A stretch of DNA of 64,000 nt from NCBI GenBank assembly GCA_018266395.1, contig JAFEAM010000002.1:34689-98688 (forward strand), read 5' to 3'. This DNA comes from Bacteroidota bacterium (GTDB taxonomy: Bacteria; Bacteroidota; Bacteroidia; Cytophagales; Cyclobacteriaceae). The notes below the pieces were generated by a model. That model made no database searches. It had not been told where the DNA came from and saw only the letters and a program-made list of their open reading frames with translations. The translations under genes and the position numbers were made by a program. Positions 9,245 to 17,839 of the stretch are shown here, piece by piece. Position 1 is the first letter of the stretch; each line of letters begins with the position of its first letter.

Positions 9245-10006
9245 TTAGTATGGTGAAGGGCTGACGCTCGTCCAGCCGCCATCCACCACCAACGTCTGCC
9301 CCGTAATATGTGCGGCCTCTGGCGATACGAGAAATAATGCCGCGTTGGCTACATCAACTGTGGTGGCCGGCCTTCCCATGGGAGTAATCTCTGACCACGT
9401 CTTGTCATAATCGGGATCGCGGGATGTTCGTTCGGTCAGCGTGGCACCTGGCGCAATTGCATTGACGGTAATTTTATAAGGAGAGAGTTCAATCACCAGC
9501 GTTTTGGCGAGCATTTCAAGCGCGGCCTTGCTCATACCATAGGCCGTAAGATTCTTATGCGCCTGATGTCCAGTGACGGAAGACATGAAAAGAATGCTGC
9601 CGCTGGTGGCCTGCTCCTTCATTTGTGCTGCTGCCGCCTGTGCCAGGAAGAAACTTCCGCGGAGGTTGACGCGCATGACCTGATCAAAGTCTTCAGGACG
9701 ATAGGAAAAGAAATCTCCGTAGAGTGTTATGCCGGCATTTGCAATGGCAATATCAACATGTCCAAATTGCCTGACCGCTTCTGCAACCATGGCAGAGGTT
9801 TGAGCTGGATCGGAGCAGTCTGCAATGAAGGGACTGCACACCCCCTTCTCTTTTCTGATCGATGATACTGCTTCTTCGGCAAGTGAACTTTCAATATCGT
9901 TCAGAAGCACGTGGGCTCCGCCAGCTGCCAGCTTGCGGCTGATTTCGAGTCCAATTCCCTGTCCTGCCCCGGTGACAATGGCTACTTTGTTTTGAAACGC
10001 TTTCAT
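9245..10006 (-). CDS. SDR-family oxidoreductase, sugar-dehydrogenase-like
   Basis: A 253-residue classical SDR with TGAGQGIG at residues 12-19, NAGI, a catalytic Ser in FMSSVTG, YGMSK (Tyr-x3-Lys) and the C-terminal GQTLVVDGGW motif common in glucose 1-dehydrogenase and 3-oxoacyl-ACP-reductase-like SDRs. It starts 8 nt after the end of the IlvD/Edd dehydratase gene on the same strand. That pairing suggests an oxidative sugar pathway in which a sugar is oxidised to a lactone or acid and then dehydrated; the assignment is inferred from context. Confidence 0.85.
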   Translation of the reverse strand: MKAFQNKVAIVTGAGQGIGLEISRKLAAGGAHVLLNDIESSLAEEAVSSIRKEKGVCSPFIADCSDPAQTSAMVAEAVRQFGHVDIAIANAGITLYGDFFSYRPEDFDQVMRVNLRGSFFLAQAAAAQMKEQATSGSILFMSSVTGHQAHKNLTAYGMSKAALEMLAKTLVIELSPYKITVNAIAPGATLTERTSRDPDYDKTWSEITPMGRPATTVDVANAALFLVSPEAAHITGQTLVVDGGWTSVSPSPY

Positions 10007-10014
10007 ATGAAATC

Positions 10015-11727
10015 CTAGTGCGAGTCTCGTGAAACTTCATCCCCTGAACTTCCGTGCAGAAAATCCAGATCAACACCCAGATGCGCCTGTTGAACGTGCC
10101 TTTGATAAAGCCTCACATAGCCTCGGTCATATTCCTTATGAATAGGTTTCCAATTGCCACGGCGTTTGGCCAGTTCTTCGTCAGAAACATGGAGCGTCAG
10201 CGTCCTGTTAGGTACGTCCAGTGAAATTTCGTCGCCGGTTTTCACCACGGCAAAGTTTCCGCCCCTGGCGGCCTCAGGTGATGCATGCAGGATTACAGTA
10301 CCGAAGCCAGTGCCGCTCATCCTGCCGTCTGAGATCCGCACCATGTCTTCAACCCCTTTAGCAAGGAGTTTCCTCGGGAGGCCCATGTTGCCCACTTCAG
10401 GCATGCCCGGATAGCCGATCGGCCCCACATTCTTCAGAACGAGGATGCTGGTTTCATCCACCTCAAGATTCGGCAGATCAATGCGATTTTTATAATCATC
10501 AATGTCTTCAAACACTACTGCCTTTCCACGGTGGGTCATCAGGTGCTTGCTGGCTGCAGTGGGCTTGATGACAGCACCATTCTCACAGAGGTTTCCCCTG
10601 AGAATGGCAACACCTGACAAGGCATTGAACGGATCTTTTGCTGTTGCGATGATATCGCGGTTGTAACATTCAGCCGACTGGTAGTTTTCTCTTAATGATT
10701 TCCCATTGGCCGTGATCACATCGTGGCGCAAATGCAAATCCAACTCCTTCATGACGGCTGGTAGTCCGCCCGCGTAATAGAGATCCTCCATGAAGTATTT
10801 GCCCGAAGGCTGGAGATTGGCTACCAGCGGAACCGCACGGGAGTAACGGTCAAAATCCTCAAGTTCCAACTTAACCCCAATCCTTCCTGCGATCGCAAGA
10901 AGGTGAATAATAAAATTCGTAGAGCCACCTATCGCAGCATTGACGATGATTGAGTTTTCGAATGCGTGGCGCGTCAGAATATCGGACATGCGCAGATTTT
11001 CCTTTACCATCTCAACGATTCTGATGCCGGATAGCTGTGCCAGTACCTTCCGCCGGGAGTCTGCTGCAGGTATGGCGGCATTCCCGGGAAGGGACAGGCC
11101 CAGCGACTCTACCATGCAAGCCATGGTGGAGGCTGTACCCATTACGGCGCAATGCCCGCGACTGCGACACATGCAGGCTTCTGCGACAGACAGATCTTCT
11201 TCTGTCATTTCTCCGGATCGTATCGCATTGTCAAAACGCCATAGGTCACTGGTGCCGATGTCTTTGCCCTGGTATTTGCCGGTGAGCATCGGACCTCCGG
11301 ACACGACAATGGAGGGGAGGTTTACACTGGCTGCCCCCATGATGAGAGACGGAGTGGTCTTGTCGCAACCGCACAAAAGCACAACTCCATCGAGCGGGTT
11401 CGCCCGTATGGACTCTTCCACATCCATGCTTGCAAGATTGCGGTAAAGCATGGTGGTGGGCTTCATAAGGGTTTCACCCAGAGATATCACAGGGAATTCC
11501 ACCGGAAATCCACCGGCTTCACGGACACCTATCTTTACCGATTCTGCCAGTTCCCTGAAATGCGCATTACACGGGGTAAGCTCAGACCAGGTATTGCAAA
11601 TTCCGATTACCGGTTTGCCCCGGAATTCATAGTCGGGAATGCCCTGGTTCTTCATCCACGCCCTGTAGATGAAGCCATCCTTGCCTGTTTTTCCAAACCA
11701 CTCTTGACTGCGAAGTTTCTTGCCCAT
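10015..11727 (-). CDS. IlvD/Edd-family sugar-acid dehydratase
   Basis: A 570-residue iron-sulfur dehydratase. The Cys ligands of the cluster are visible in GICNTWSELTPCNAH, LLCGCDKTTPS and ACMCRSRGHCAVMGTAST. Length and the motif SDGRMSGTGFGTVILHASPEA fit the L-arabinonate/D-xylonate dehydratase branch better than housekeeping dihydroxy-acid dehydratase (IlvD), and no branched-chain amino-acid genes are nearby. It probably converts an aldonic acid to its 2-keto-3-deoxy derivative in the cytoplasm. The SDR immediately downstream could supply the preceding or following oxidation. Exact substrate unresolved. Confidence 0.85.
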   Translation of the reverse strand: MGKKLRSQEWFGKTGKDGFIYRAWMKNQGIPDYEFRGKPVIGICNTWSELTPCNAHFRELAESVKIGVREAGGFPVEFPVISLGETLMKPTTMLYRNLASMDVEESIRANPLDGVVLLCGCDKTTPSLIMGAASVNLPSIVVSGGPMLTGKYQGKDIGTSDLWRFDNAIRSGEMTEEDLSVAEACMCRSRGHCAVMGTASTMACMVESLGLSLPGNAAIPAADSRRKVLAQLSGIRIVEMVKENLRMSDILTRHAFENSIIVNAAIGGSTNFIIHLLAIAGRIGVKLELEDFDRYSRAVPLVANLQPSGKYFMEDLYYAGGLPAVMKELDLHLRHDVITANGKSLRENYQSAECYNRDIIATAKDPFNALSGVAILRGNLCENGAVIKPTAASKHLMTHRGKAVVFEDIDDYKNRIDLPNLEVDETSILVLKNVGPIGYPGMPEVGNMGLPRKLLAKGVEDMVRISDGRMSGTGFGTVILHASPEAARGGNFAVVKTGDEISLDVPNRTLTLHVSDEELAKRRGNWKPIHKEYDRGYVRLYQRHVQQAHLGVDLDFLHGSSGDEVSRDSH

Positions 11728-11850
11728 AGTTGTTTAACGTACTTCAATGTTCCACTCAGATGCCACCTGATTTCTTGCATGTTAAAGATACGGCTTTGAT
11801 GCAGGTTCAGGGTTTCTTTTTACATGATGATAATCATCAAAAACACATTC

Positions 11851-11881
11851 ATTGTAGATACAATAATCATCGCTACATTTG
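11851..11881 (+). promoter_or_regulatory. MarR gene promoter with overlapping inverted-repeat operator
   Basis: The -33 TTG lies at 11852-11854; after 19 nt comes the -7 box TACATTTG at 11874-11881, matching Bacteroidota TAnnTTTG. The perfect inverted repeat ATTGTA-GA-TACAAT (11851-11864) covers the -33 element, a position suited to autorepression by the MarR protein. The start codon follows only 5 nt after the -7 box, so the mRNA should be nearly leaderless. Confidence 0.7.
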
Positions 11882-11886
11882 CTGGC

Positions 11887-12345
11887 ATGTCGATTGAGTC
11901 AGATATCCTGCAGGAAAAATTTGATAGCGAGCATCAGAAGGCGGCCATCAACGTGCTCTATACCAGCGGATGGCTTTACAATCTGAATGCCGTGCGTCTG
12001 AAGAAGTTCGGGATCACACCTGAGCAATTTAATGTGCTGCGTATTCTGCGCGGATCCCATCCAAAGACCATGATGCTGGCTGATATCACTTGTCGCATGC
12101 TGGACAAAAGCAGCAACGCGACGCGGCTGGTAGAGAAACTTCGTCAGAAAAATCTGGTACGAAGAGAGATCTGCGCCAACAACCGCAGGCAGGTAGACAT
12201 TGCCATTACGCAGCAGGGGTTGACGCTGCTGCAGAAAATCGATGATGATGCCAACGAGTGGGTCGCTGCCCTGAAATCCATCTCCAGGACGGAAGCCAAA
12301 GAGCTTAACCGCATTCTCGATAAACTAAGAAGTCAGTCAGCCTAG
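11887..12345 (+). CDS. MarR-family transcriptional regulator
   Basis: A 152-residue winged-helix regulator. The DNA-binding part includes LRILRGSHPKTMMLADITCRMLDKSSNATRLVEKL, followed by the wing (RRQVDIAITQQG) and dimerisation helices at both ends. An upstream ATG at 11824 would add a 21-residue hydrophobic stretch encoded by promoter DNA, so the ATG at 11887 is preferred. The promoter has a near-perfect copy of an inverted repeat also found at the pirin operon about 3.6 kb downstream, so this protein probably represses both. The single Cys residues in the HTH region (TCRML) and wing (REICAN) could sense oxidants. Its stop overlaps the convergent gene by 4 nt. Confidence 0.88.
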   Translation: MSIESDILQEKFDSEHQKAAINVLYTSGWLYNLNAVRLKKFGITPEQFNVLRILRGSHPKTMMLADITCRMLDKSSNATRLVEKLRQKNLVRREICANNRRQVDIAITQQGLTLLQKIDDDANEWVAALKSISRTEAKELNRILDKLRSQSA

Positions 12346-13301
12346 GCCAGCAGGGGTTTCAGGTAAGAAGCAGAATTCTTCAATGTGCGCTGTGGATCCG
12401 GTGCCAGGTCTCTCTCCACATAGAAGTACTCGACTCCCGATTGAGCGGCCGCTTTAATAATGGACGGCATGTCAAATACTCCTTCTCCCGGATCGCTCAT
12501 CTTGGGAAAAAGGGTCATCCACTGATCTGGCGTCCCGCCGTCACCGGCAAAACGAATGGGTTCGGCAGCATTCTTTACATGCATGAGTTTGAATCTGCCG
12601 GGATATTTCTTCAGGTATTCTTCCGGTTTGGCACCGCCGGCAGTAAGCCAGAAAATATCCATTTCAAAAGCGACATGTTTCGGATGGGTTCTCGAAATCA
12701 GGACATCAAATGGAATTTCATTTGATTTGGGCGCGTGTTCATAGCCATGGTTGTGATACGTAAACACCATCTTGTAGGCAGACATTTTCTCTCCAAGTGA
12801 ATTGAACTCGTCGGCCAGCTTTTTGTAATCGTCGAGGGTTTTTCGCTCTTCTAGATTGTTGAGTGCGGGCAATGCCACATAGGTGGTTCCCAGGATGCTT
12901 AACTGATCCAACGAGAGGCTCATCTGTGTTCTCAGAGTTTCCAGATCCATGTGAACGGAAGTGGCCCTAAGCCCGGAGTCGTCCAGCATTTTCTTTACTT
13001 CTTTGGGAGAATAGCCGTAAAAAGCATTTCGTTTAAAGCCGAGTTGGGCTGCTATTGGTTTCCAGCGCTCAATAACGGATGGTGCACTGAATTCGTAGGG
13101 TCCAAAGAATTCCACTTCCTGATACCCGAGTTGTCCAAGAAGTTTCAGGGTCCCGGGAAGGTCGTCATCTATCATTTTCTCTATGCTGAAGAGGCCAACA
13201 CCCAGCTTTCTTTTAGGTTTGGGTGTAGTATTGGCGAGAGCGCCCAATGTGCCGGCCACTCCAGCCGTCGCCACGGCAATAAAATCACGTCGGGTAATCA
13301 T
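12342..13301 (-). CDS. Tat-exported sugar phosphate isomerase/epimerase-like TIM barrel
   Basis: A 319-residue TIM-barrel protein of the xylose-isomerase-like family with a twin-arginine signal (ITRRDFIAVATAGVAG). Family metal-site motifs are visible: TYHNHGYEH, FEMDIFWLT, LMHVKN and FYVERD. It is a distant paralogue of the 4981-5883 protein. Export with a Tat signal implies folding, probably with bound metal, before translocation. Substrate not determined. Confidence 0.83.
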   Translation of the reverse strand: MITRRDFIAVATAGVAGTLGALANTTPKPKRKLGVGLFSIEKMIDDDLPGTLKLLGQLGYQEVEFFGPYEFSAPSVIERWKPIAAQLGFKRNAFYGYSPKEVKKMLDDSGLRATSVHMDLETLRTQMSLSLDQLSILGTTYVALPALNNLEERKTLDDYKKLADEFNSLGEKMSAYKMVFTYHNHGYEHAPKSNEIPFDVLISRTHPKHVAFEMDIFWLTAGGAKPEEYLKKYPGRFKLMHVKNAAEPIRFAGDGGTPDQWMTLFPKMSDPGEGVFDMPSIIKAAAQSGVEYFYVERDLAPDPQRTLKNSASYLKPLLA

Positions 13302-13363
13302 GGAGGAAAGTTAATTGATTTAGGATTCAGAAGTGGTACACAACGCCGCGACCGGTCAATGCC

Positions 13364-13870
13364 CTATTTTCTCGCCTTGTTTTCACGGAGCATTTCTGCA
13401 AATCCCTGTTTTTTGGCAAAACCGTTGAGCGCCATGGCGATACGACGGGCCTTGGTTGGGGATGTCTTCGCGCTTTCGATCCAATTGCTATAGTACTTCT
13501 GATGCGAGCCGGGAAGAGACTTGAAGAATCGGAGTGACTCCGGCTCTTCTTTCAGACAGGCCATCAGATCCGGAGACAACACGAATTTGCTTTCATCTGC
13601 CTGCAGTGTGACATGGATCATATCGCCCGCCTGCTTCCCGATAGACTTTCTCAAAGTTCCTTTCAGCGGAAAAATAAAGTTTCCCTCACCCATCGGAAGC
13701 AGCGATGCTTTGCTGATGGCATAACCATCAATTGTGCCCTTCACCCTGAAGGAAACCTTTGTATTCGGCTTCAATTTCTGTGCTTGCTTCTTTGAAATCT
13801 CGATATAGGACCATCCCGTCTTCTCGCCTTGCTTGCCGAACTTCAGGATGCGGGTTGAAAAGGAGATCAT
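13364..13870 (-). CDS. YdeI/OmpD-associated family protein (DUF1905-type)
   Basis: A 168-residue protein. The N-terminal DUF1905-like beta-barrel domain begins MISFSTRILKFGKQGEKTGW and the C-terminal part is the OmdA/YdeI helical domain (KYYSNWIESAKTSPTKARRI). The start at 13870 is chosen because family homology begins there and because a TATATTTG box lies only 3 nt upstream; a longer frame from 13987 would read through the promoter. Function is unknown; the OmdA domain has been linked with cationic-peptide resistance in some bacteria. Confidence 0.8.
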   Translation of the reverse strand: MISFSTRILKFGKQGEKTGWSYIEISKKQAQKLKPNTKVSFRVKGTIDGYAISKASLLPMGEGNFIFPLKGTLRKSIGKQAGDMIHVTLQADESKFVLSPDLMACLKEEPESLRFFKSLPGSHQKYYSNWIESAKTSPTKARRIAMALNGFAKKQGFAEMLRENKARK

Positions 13871-13873
13871 ACC

Positions 13874-13881
13874 CAAATATA
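13874..13881 (-). promoter_or_regulatory. -7 promoter box at a leaderless start
   Basis: TATATTTG on the minus strand, followed by GGT and the ATG at 13870. With the usual -7 spacing, transcription would begin at or next to the A of the start codon. No good -33 TTG is visible at 19 nt. Confidence 0.5.
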
Positions 13882-14032
13882 GTTGTTCCGGCTTCCGCGG
13901 ATAGCCGGCAATGTGGAGAACCAGGGAAGATTGAAGAATTCTGTTGTTCATGCATTTCCTGCCAAAGATCAGTTTACCATCAGGCATGTTATTCGTTGTG
14001 AAAGGTTATTGCGTAGTAAATTAAGTGCCGGT

Positions 14033-14698
14033 ATGGAGGACAATCCCCGAATAGCGCATTTGCAGGATTTGTGGAAGGCTGACCGGGCAACCAAACTCGT
14101 GAACATGGTCACCCTGTACAGGATTGTCACGTTTCCTGTCCTGCTGCTTCTCATCTTTCTGGACCGGTTTGATATTTTTCAATGGATGCTGGTTGCCAGC
14201 TTCCTTACCGATGCAGCGGATGGTCATCTGGCCAGAAGATATAAAGTGTCCAGTGTACTGGGATCACGCCTGGATTCGCTCGGAGACGACCTCACGCTGT
14301 TGGCAGCCATTTTAGGGTTGGCCGTATATCAGCCAGGATTTCTCCGCGAGCAATGGTGGACCATTCTCGTGCTGCTGATTCTTTTCTTTATTCAGATCGG
14401 AATTTCCATTGCGAAGTACGGGAAGATGACAAGCTTCCATACCTACTTCGCGAAATTGGCGACAGTGTTTCAGGGATTCTTCTTGTGCTCTATTTTCCTC
14501 TTTGGAGGCCCGGCGATGTGGCTTTACTACTTAACGGTCATTGTCACAGCGATCGAACTGGCAGAGGAGATTATTATGGTGATCCTGTTAAGAGCCTGGA
14601 AGACAAATGTTCATGGACTTTATTGGCTGGTGAAGGAGAAGATGCATCACTACTCCAGGCATGAAGTCAGGCCGGGTAATCAGTCTGAGCATCAATGA
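14033..14698 (+). CDS. CDP-alcohol phosphatidyltransferase family protein
   Basis: A 221-residue membrane protein of about six segments. The full family signature D-x2-D-G-x2-A-R-x8-G-x3-D-x3-D is present as DAADGHLAR followed by eight residues, G, three residues, D, SLG and D. It transfers a phosphatidyl group from CDP-diacylglycerol to an alcohol acceptor, which cannot be named from sequence. The ATG at 14033 gives a normal N-terminus (MEDNPRIAHL); the longer open frame upstream runs back through the divergent promoter of the YdeI-like gene. Confidence 0.85.
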   Translation: MEDNPRIAHLQDLWKADRATKLVNMVTLYRIVTFPVLLLLIFLDRFDIFQWMLVASFLTDAADGHLARRYKVSSVLGSRLDSLGDDLTLLAAILGLAVYQPGFLREQWWTILVLLILFFIQIGISIAKYGKMTSFHTYFAKLATVFQGFFLCSIFLFGGPAMWLYYLTVIVTAIELAEEIIMVILLRAWKTNVHGLYWLVKEKMHHYSRHEVRPGNQSEHQ

Positions 14699-14828
14699 GG
14701 GGGTAATTCAATCTGATGCTGGTGAAAATTGCATTTGAAATAATTGTTTCAGGGTTAGCAGAACACATGATCTTGCGGCAAAATCTCCGGGAATTTGTAA
14801 CATTTTGATCCCCGGGTCATCTTCAGTC

Positions 14829-15461
14829 ATGGATGTTCAGAATCTGTACAAAAGCGTTCGAAAAAGACGATGGTTGTCCTTCGCTGTAATCTGGAGCCGG
14901 TATCTCATCGGTTTTGCCTTTATCCCATCCGGCATGACCAAATTGCTGGGGAACCGGTTCACTTCTCTTCCGGTAAGTGATCCTGTCGGCTACTTTTTTG
15001 AGGCGATGTACCGTACAGGATGGTACTGGAACTTCCTGGGCGGGGCACAACTAACGGCCGCCCTGTTGTTGATGACGCAGCGTTTTGCATCGGCGGGCAA
15101 CCTTATTTTTTTCCCACTCTCGCTGAACATTTTTTTGATCACCTGGTCGGTGGGTTTCAAGGGTACGGTCTATATCACCGGTCTGATGCTGATGGCTTCC
15201 CTGGGACTTCTTTTGTGGGACTATCCCAAATGGAGAAGTATGCTGGCAACGGACAACTCAATCTCCACTTGGGATATGGAAAATTGGCCCACCTACAACC
15301 GTCACTGGATAATCACGGGCATGATATTGTTTGTGGAAGGAGTTGGGATGGCGCTGACAGGTCATTATGCGCCGGGCAGGATCGTTTCCCTGCTCTTCCT
15401 GGCCCTCATGGCGCTTACTTTCTTAGTATCCGTAATCCTGTTCAGGTTCCGGAAGGCCTGA
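14829..15461 (+). CDS. DoxX-like membrane protein
   Basis: A 210-residue protein with five to six hydrophobic segments and a conserved-looking first helix (SRYLIGFAFIPSGMTKLLG), typical of DoxX/DoxD-like proteins. These are often found with redox and thiol-stress genes. The ATG at 14829 is preferred to an in-frame TTG at 14805. It lies just upstream of the pirin operon but with a separate promoter region between them, so co-regulation is only a possibility. Confidence 0.7.
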   Translation: MDVQNLYKSVRKRRWLSFAVIWSRYLIGFAFIPSGMTKLLGNRFTSLPVSDPVGYFFEAMYRTGWYWNFLGGAQLTAALLLMTQRFASAGNLIFFPLSLNIFLITWSVGFKGTVYITGLMLMASLGLLLWDYPKWRSMLATDNSISTWDMENWPTYNRHWIITGMILFVEGVGMALTGHYAPGRIVSLLFLALMALTFLVSVILFRFRKA

Positions 15462-15500
15462 AGCGAAGGCAGAAGGCTGCGGATATCAGCAGTAACAATA

Positions 15501-15563
15501 GTTGTAAATACAACAATTGTATGTATCTTTGTTAACGGTTTAACCGTTAAACAACCGGGGAGG
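15501..15563 (+). promoter_or_regulatory. Pirin-operon promoter with MarR-like operators and a second palindrome
   Basis: -33 TTG at 15502-15504, 19-nt spacer, -7 TATCTTTG at 15524-15531. The inverted repeat GTTGTA-AA-TACAAC (15501-15514) lies on the -33 exactly as in the MarR gene promoter, and a further TTGTA half-site follows at 15517-15521. A different palindrome TTAACGGTT-T-AACCGTTAA (15532-15550) covers the expected transcription start. GGGGAGG at 15557-15563 is an unusually clear Shine-Dalgarno 7 nt before the ATG at 15571. Confidence 0.75.
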
Positions 15564-15570
15564 AAAAACG

Positions 15571-16284
15571 ATGAAAACGATCTATCACGCTGCATCCAGC
15601 AGGGGACATGCCAATCACGGCTGGTTGGATTCCCATCATACTTTCAGTTTTGCAGGCTATTATGACCCCGCCAGGGTGCATTTTGGGTTACTGCGTGTTC
15701 TAAACGATGACATGGTTAAAGGAGGCATGGGCTTTGGCCAGCATCCGCACGACAATATGGAAATTGTTTCCATACCGCTGAGCGGCGCCTTGGAGCACAG
15801 GGATAATACAGGAGGGCATGGAATAATTCGTTCAGGAGAAGTCCAGATCATGAGTGCCGGTTCCGGCATTGTTCACAGTGAGAAAAATGCGTCTGCAACA
15901 GAGCCGGTCAACTTCCTTCAGATTTGGGTCTTTCCAAAAGAAAAGAATATTGAGCCGCGGTACGATCAAAAGCTGTTTAAACAAGAGGACAGGATAAACC
16001 AGCTTCAAACAGTCGTGTCGCCTGAGAAAAGCAGCAATACGTTGTGGATCAATCAGAATGCCTGGTTCAGTCTGAGTCATTTGGGCAAGGGCACCGGCAT
16101 CGATTACAAATTGCACGATCCTTCAAATGGTGTATATGTTTTTGTCATAGACGGTGAGGTCAGTGCCGGAGGGCAAGAAATGAAGAAGCGGGATGGAACG
16201 GGAATCTGGGAAACTGATGCAGTAAGGATTGAGTCGCACGAAGAAGCCGAAATCCTGCTTATGGAGGTACCTATGCATGGATAA
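15571..16284 (+). CDS. Pirin family protein
   Basis: A 237-residue bicupin of the YhhW-like pirin class. The metal-binding cupin motif is visible as GQHPHDNMEIVSIPL with a later IVHSEKN, and the C-terminal cupin is degenerate as usual in the family. Related proteins show quercetin 2,3-dioxygenase-like activity or act as redox-responsive iron proteins. First gene of an operon with a second pirin, a nitroreductase and a YjdI-type protein. A strong Shine-Dalgarno and two operator-like palindromes precede it. Confidence 0.9.
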   Translation: MKTIYHAASSRGHANHGWLDSHHTFSFAGYYDPARVHFGLLRVLNDDMVKGGMGFGQHPHDNMEIVSIPLSGALEHRDNTGGHGIIRSGEVQIMSAGSGIVHSEKNASATEPVNFLQIWVFPKEKNIEPRYDQKLFKQEDRINQLQTVVSPEKSSNTLWINQNAWFSLSHLGKGTGIDYKLHDPSNGVYVFVIDGEVSAGGQEMKKRDGTGIWETDAVRIESHEEAEILLMEVPMHG

Positions 16285-16335
16285 CAAGACTAAGAACCGA
16301 ACCGTAGAGCGTTTGCTATACGCCCAGCTGGTAGA

Positions 16336-17157
16336 TTGGGAGGGATGCCTGTGCGCCAGCCTTTACCTACACAACAGGTAGATAAACTGGATCCATTTCT
16401 TTTGCTACACCATGCAGATATAAAAGTGCCTACTCATGTTGATCCTGCCAAGGCGGGTGTGGGACCCCATCCTCATCGGGGCTTTTCACCTGTGACGTTT
16501 ATCTTTAAAGGCGGTGTTCATCATCGGGACAGCCGCGGAAATAATAGTATCATCTATGAAGGTGGTGCGCAATGGATGAATGCTGGAATGGGGATTATTC
16601 ATAGCGAAAGGCCGCCGGCTGATATTCATGAAAGGGGAGGAAGGCAGGAAATCATACAACTCTGGATCAACACTCCGGCCGGGCACAAAATGGATCAACC
16701 CTCTTATCAGCCAATCACCGCACATGGATCACCCGGTTATAAATCGCCCGACGGATTGGTTACGCTGAAATTGTTTTCAGGAGAACTGCTTGGGTTGAAG
16801 GGCCCCGTTCGTTCCTATACTGAAGTGAATACAGCAACCTTGACCATGCTCAGGACAGGCAGGATCTCGCTGTCCCTTCCGGCACATCACCAGGTCATGC
16901 TGTATCTCCTGGATGGACAAATAACAGTTGACACTTTCGGACTGGTGGATGGACTTCATCTTGTCCATTTCAGAAATGACGGAGATGGAATCACGATTGA
17001 GGCCAAAGAAGATACGCGGATGCTGCTGCTGACAGGCGCCCCTCTGGATGAGGAGGTTGTGAATTACGGTCCTTTTGTGATGAACAATCAAACCCAGATA
17101 CTGCAGGCTATGCGGGATTATCAAATGGGGAAAATGGGCGTGCTGATCGAGGATTAG
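16336..17157 (+). CDS. Second pirin family protein, apparent 5' frameshift
   Basis: The 273-residue open frame begins at the conserved segment MGGMPVRQPLPTQ and contains the pirin cupin motifs GPHPHRGFSPVTFIF and GIIHSERPP. Pirins of this class have about 20 more N-terminal residues. These are found in another frame: an ATG at 16277, overlapping the first pirin stop by 8 nt, encodes NRTVERLLYAQLVD up to about 16336, where a single missing base (GATTGGGAGG in place of a GAT-ATG-GGA-GG-like sequence) shifts the frame. Translation could restart at TTG 16336 or ATG 16345, giving a shortened product. Sequencing error, recent decay or real restart are all possible. Confidence 0.8.
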   Translation: MGGMPVRQPLPTQQVDKLDPFLLLHHADIKVPTHVDPAKAGVGPHPHRGFSPVTFIFKGGVHHRDSRGNNSIIYEGGAQWMNAGMGIIHSERPPADIHERGGRQEIIQLWINTPAGHKMDQPSYQPITAHGSPGYKSPDGLVTLKLFSGELLGLKGPVRSYTEVNTATLTMLRTGRISLSLPAHHQVMLYLLDGQITVDTFGLVDGLHLVHFRNDGDGITIEAKEDTRMLLLTGAPLDEEVVNYGPFVMNNQTQILQAMRDYQMGKMGVLIED

Positions 17158-17235
17158 AATGTGTGCATTTGTACAATGAGATCGATAATCTGATAGAGGT
17201 TTGAACCAATGAAGAAGTTTATTGTTTGAAGAGAC

Positions 17236-17835
17236 ATGGAAATTGCAACAATGGAAAAAACAACGGAGCTGGAAGCTGCCGTTATGGATCAGATAAAAGA
17301 CAGAAGAAGTTCAAGATCCTATTTATCAAAACCCTTGGAGGCAGAAAAAATCAAATCATTGTTTGAGGCAGCCCGTTGGGCACCTTCAGCCATGAATGAT
17401 CAGCCCTGGACTTATGTATTTGCCACAAAAGGGGAGGGTGAACTTTGGGTCAAGCTCTACAGCATGCTGAACGATGGAAACAGGCTATGGGCGGGAAACG
17501 CCCCATTGCTCATACTCAGCATGGCGAGGAATACTTACAGGAACTACGGAACACCCAATCCCACCGCTCTTTATGACCTCGGTGCAGCCAATGCCTTTCT
17601 TTCCCTGCAGGCTACCGAACTGGGTTTGAATGCACATCAAATGGGTGGATACAACAGGGAAAAAACGCGCGAGCTTCTGAACATTCCTGATACCTATGAT
17701 CTGGGTGTAATCATCGCGGTCGGTTATCCGGGAGGACCGGAACTCCTTCCTGAGGCGCTTCGCGTGAGGGAATTGTCGCCCAGATACAGATTCAGCCAGA
17801 AGGAATTTGTACATTCAAAGGCTTTTGAAAAGTGA
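17236..17835 (+). CDS. Nitroreductase family protein
   Basis: A 199-residue FMN-dependent oxidoreductase. Typical motifs are the N-terminal IKDRRSSRSYL, ARWAPSAMNDQPW (substrate and FMN contacts) and the late VIIAVGYPG. Probably cytoplasmic, reducing quinones or nitro compounds with NAD(P)H. Third gene of the pirin operon; the 78-nt gap before it contains a TTGTACAA palindrome (17169-17176) resembling a fused half-site of the upstream operators. The association fits a redox or electrophile defence operon. Confidence 0.9.
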   Translation: MEIATMEKTTELEAAVMDQIKDRRSSRSYLSKPLEAEKIKSLFEAARWAPSAMNDQPWTYVFATKGEGELWVKLYSMLNDGNRLWAGNAPLLILSMARNTYRNYGTPNPTALYDLGAANAFLSLQATELGLNAHQMGGYNREKTRELLNIPDTYDLGVIIAVGYPGGPELLPEALRVRELSPRYRFSQKEFVHSKAFEK

Positions 17836-17839
17836 CAAG

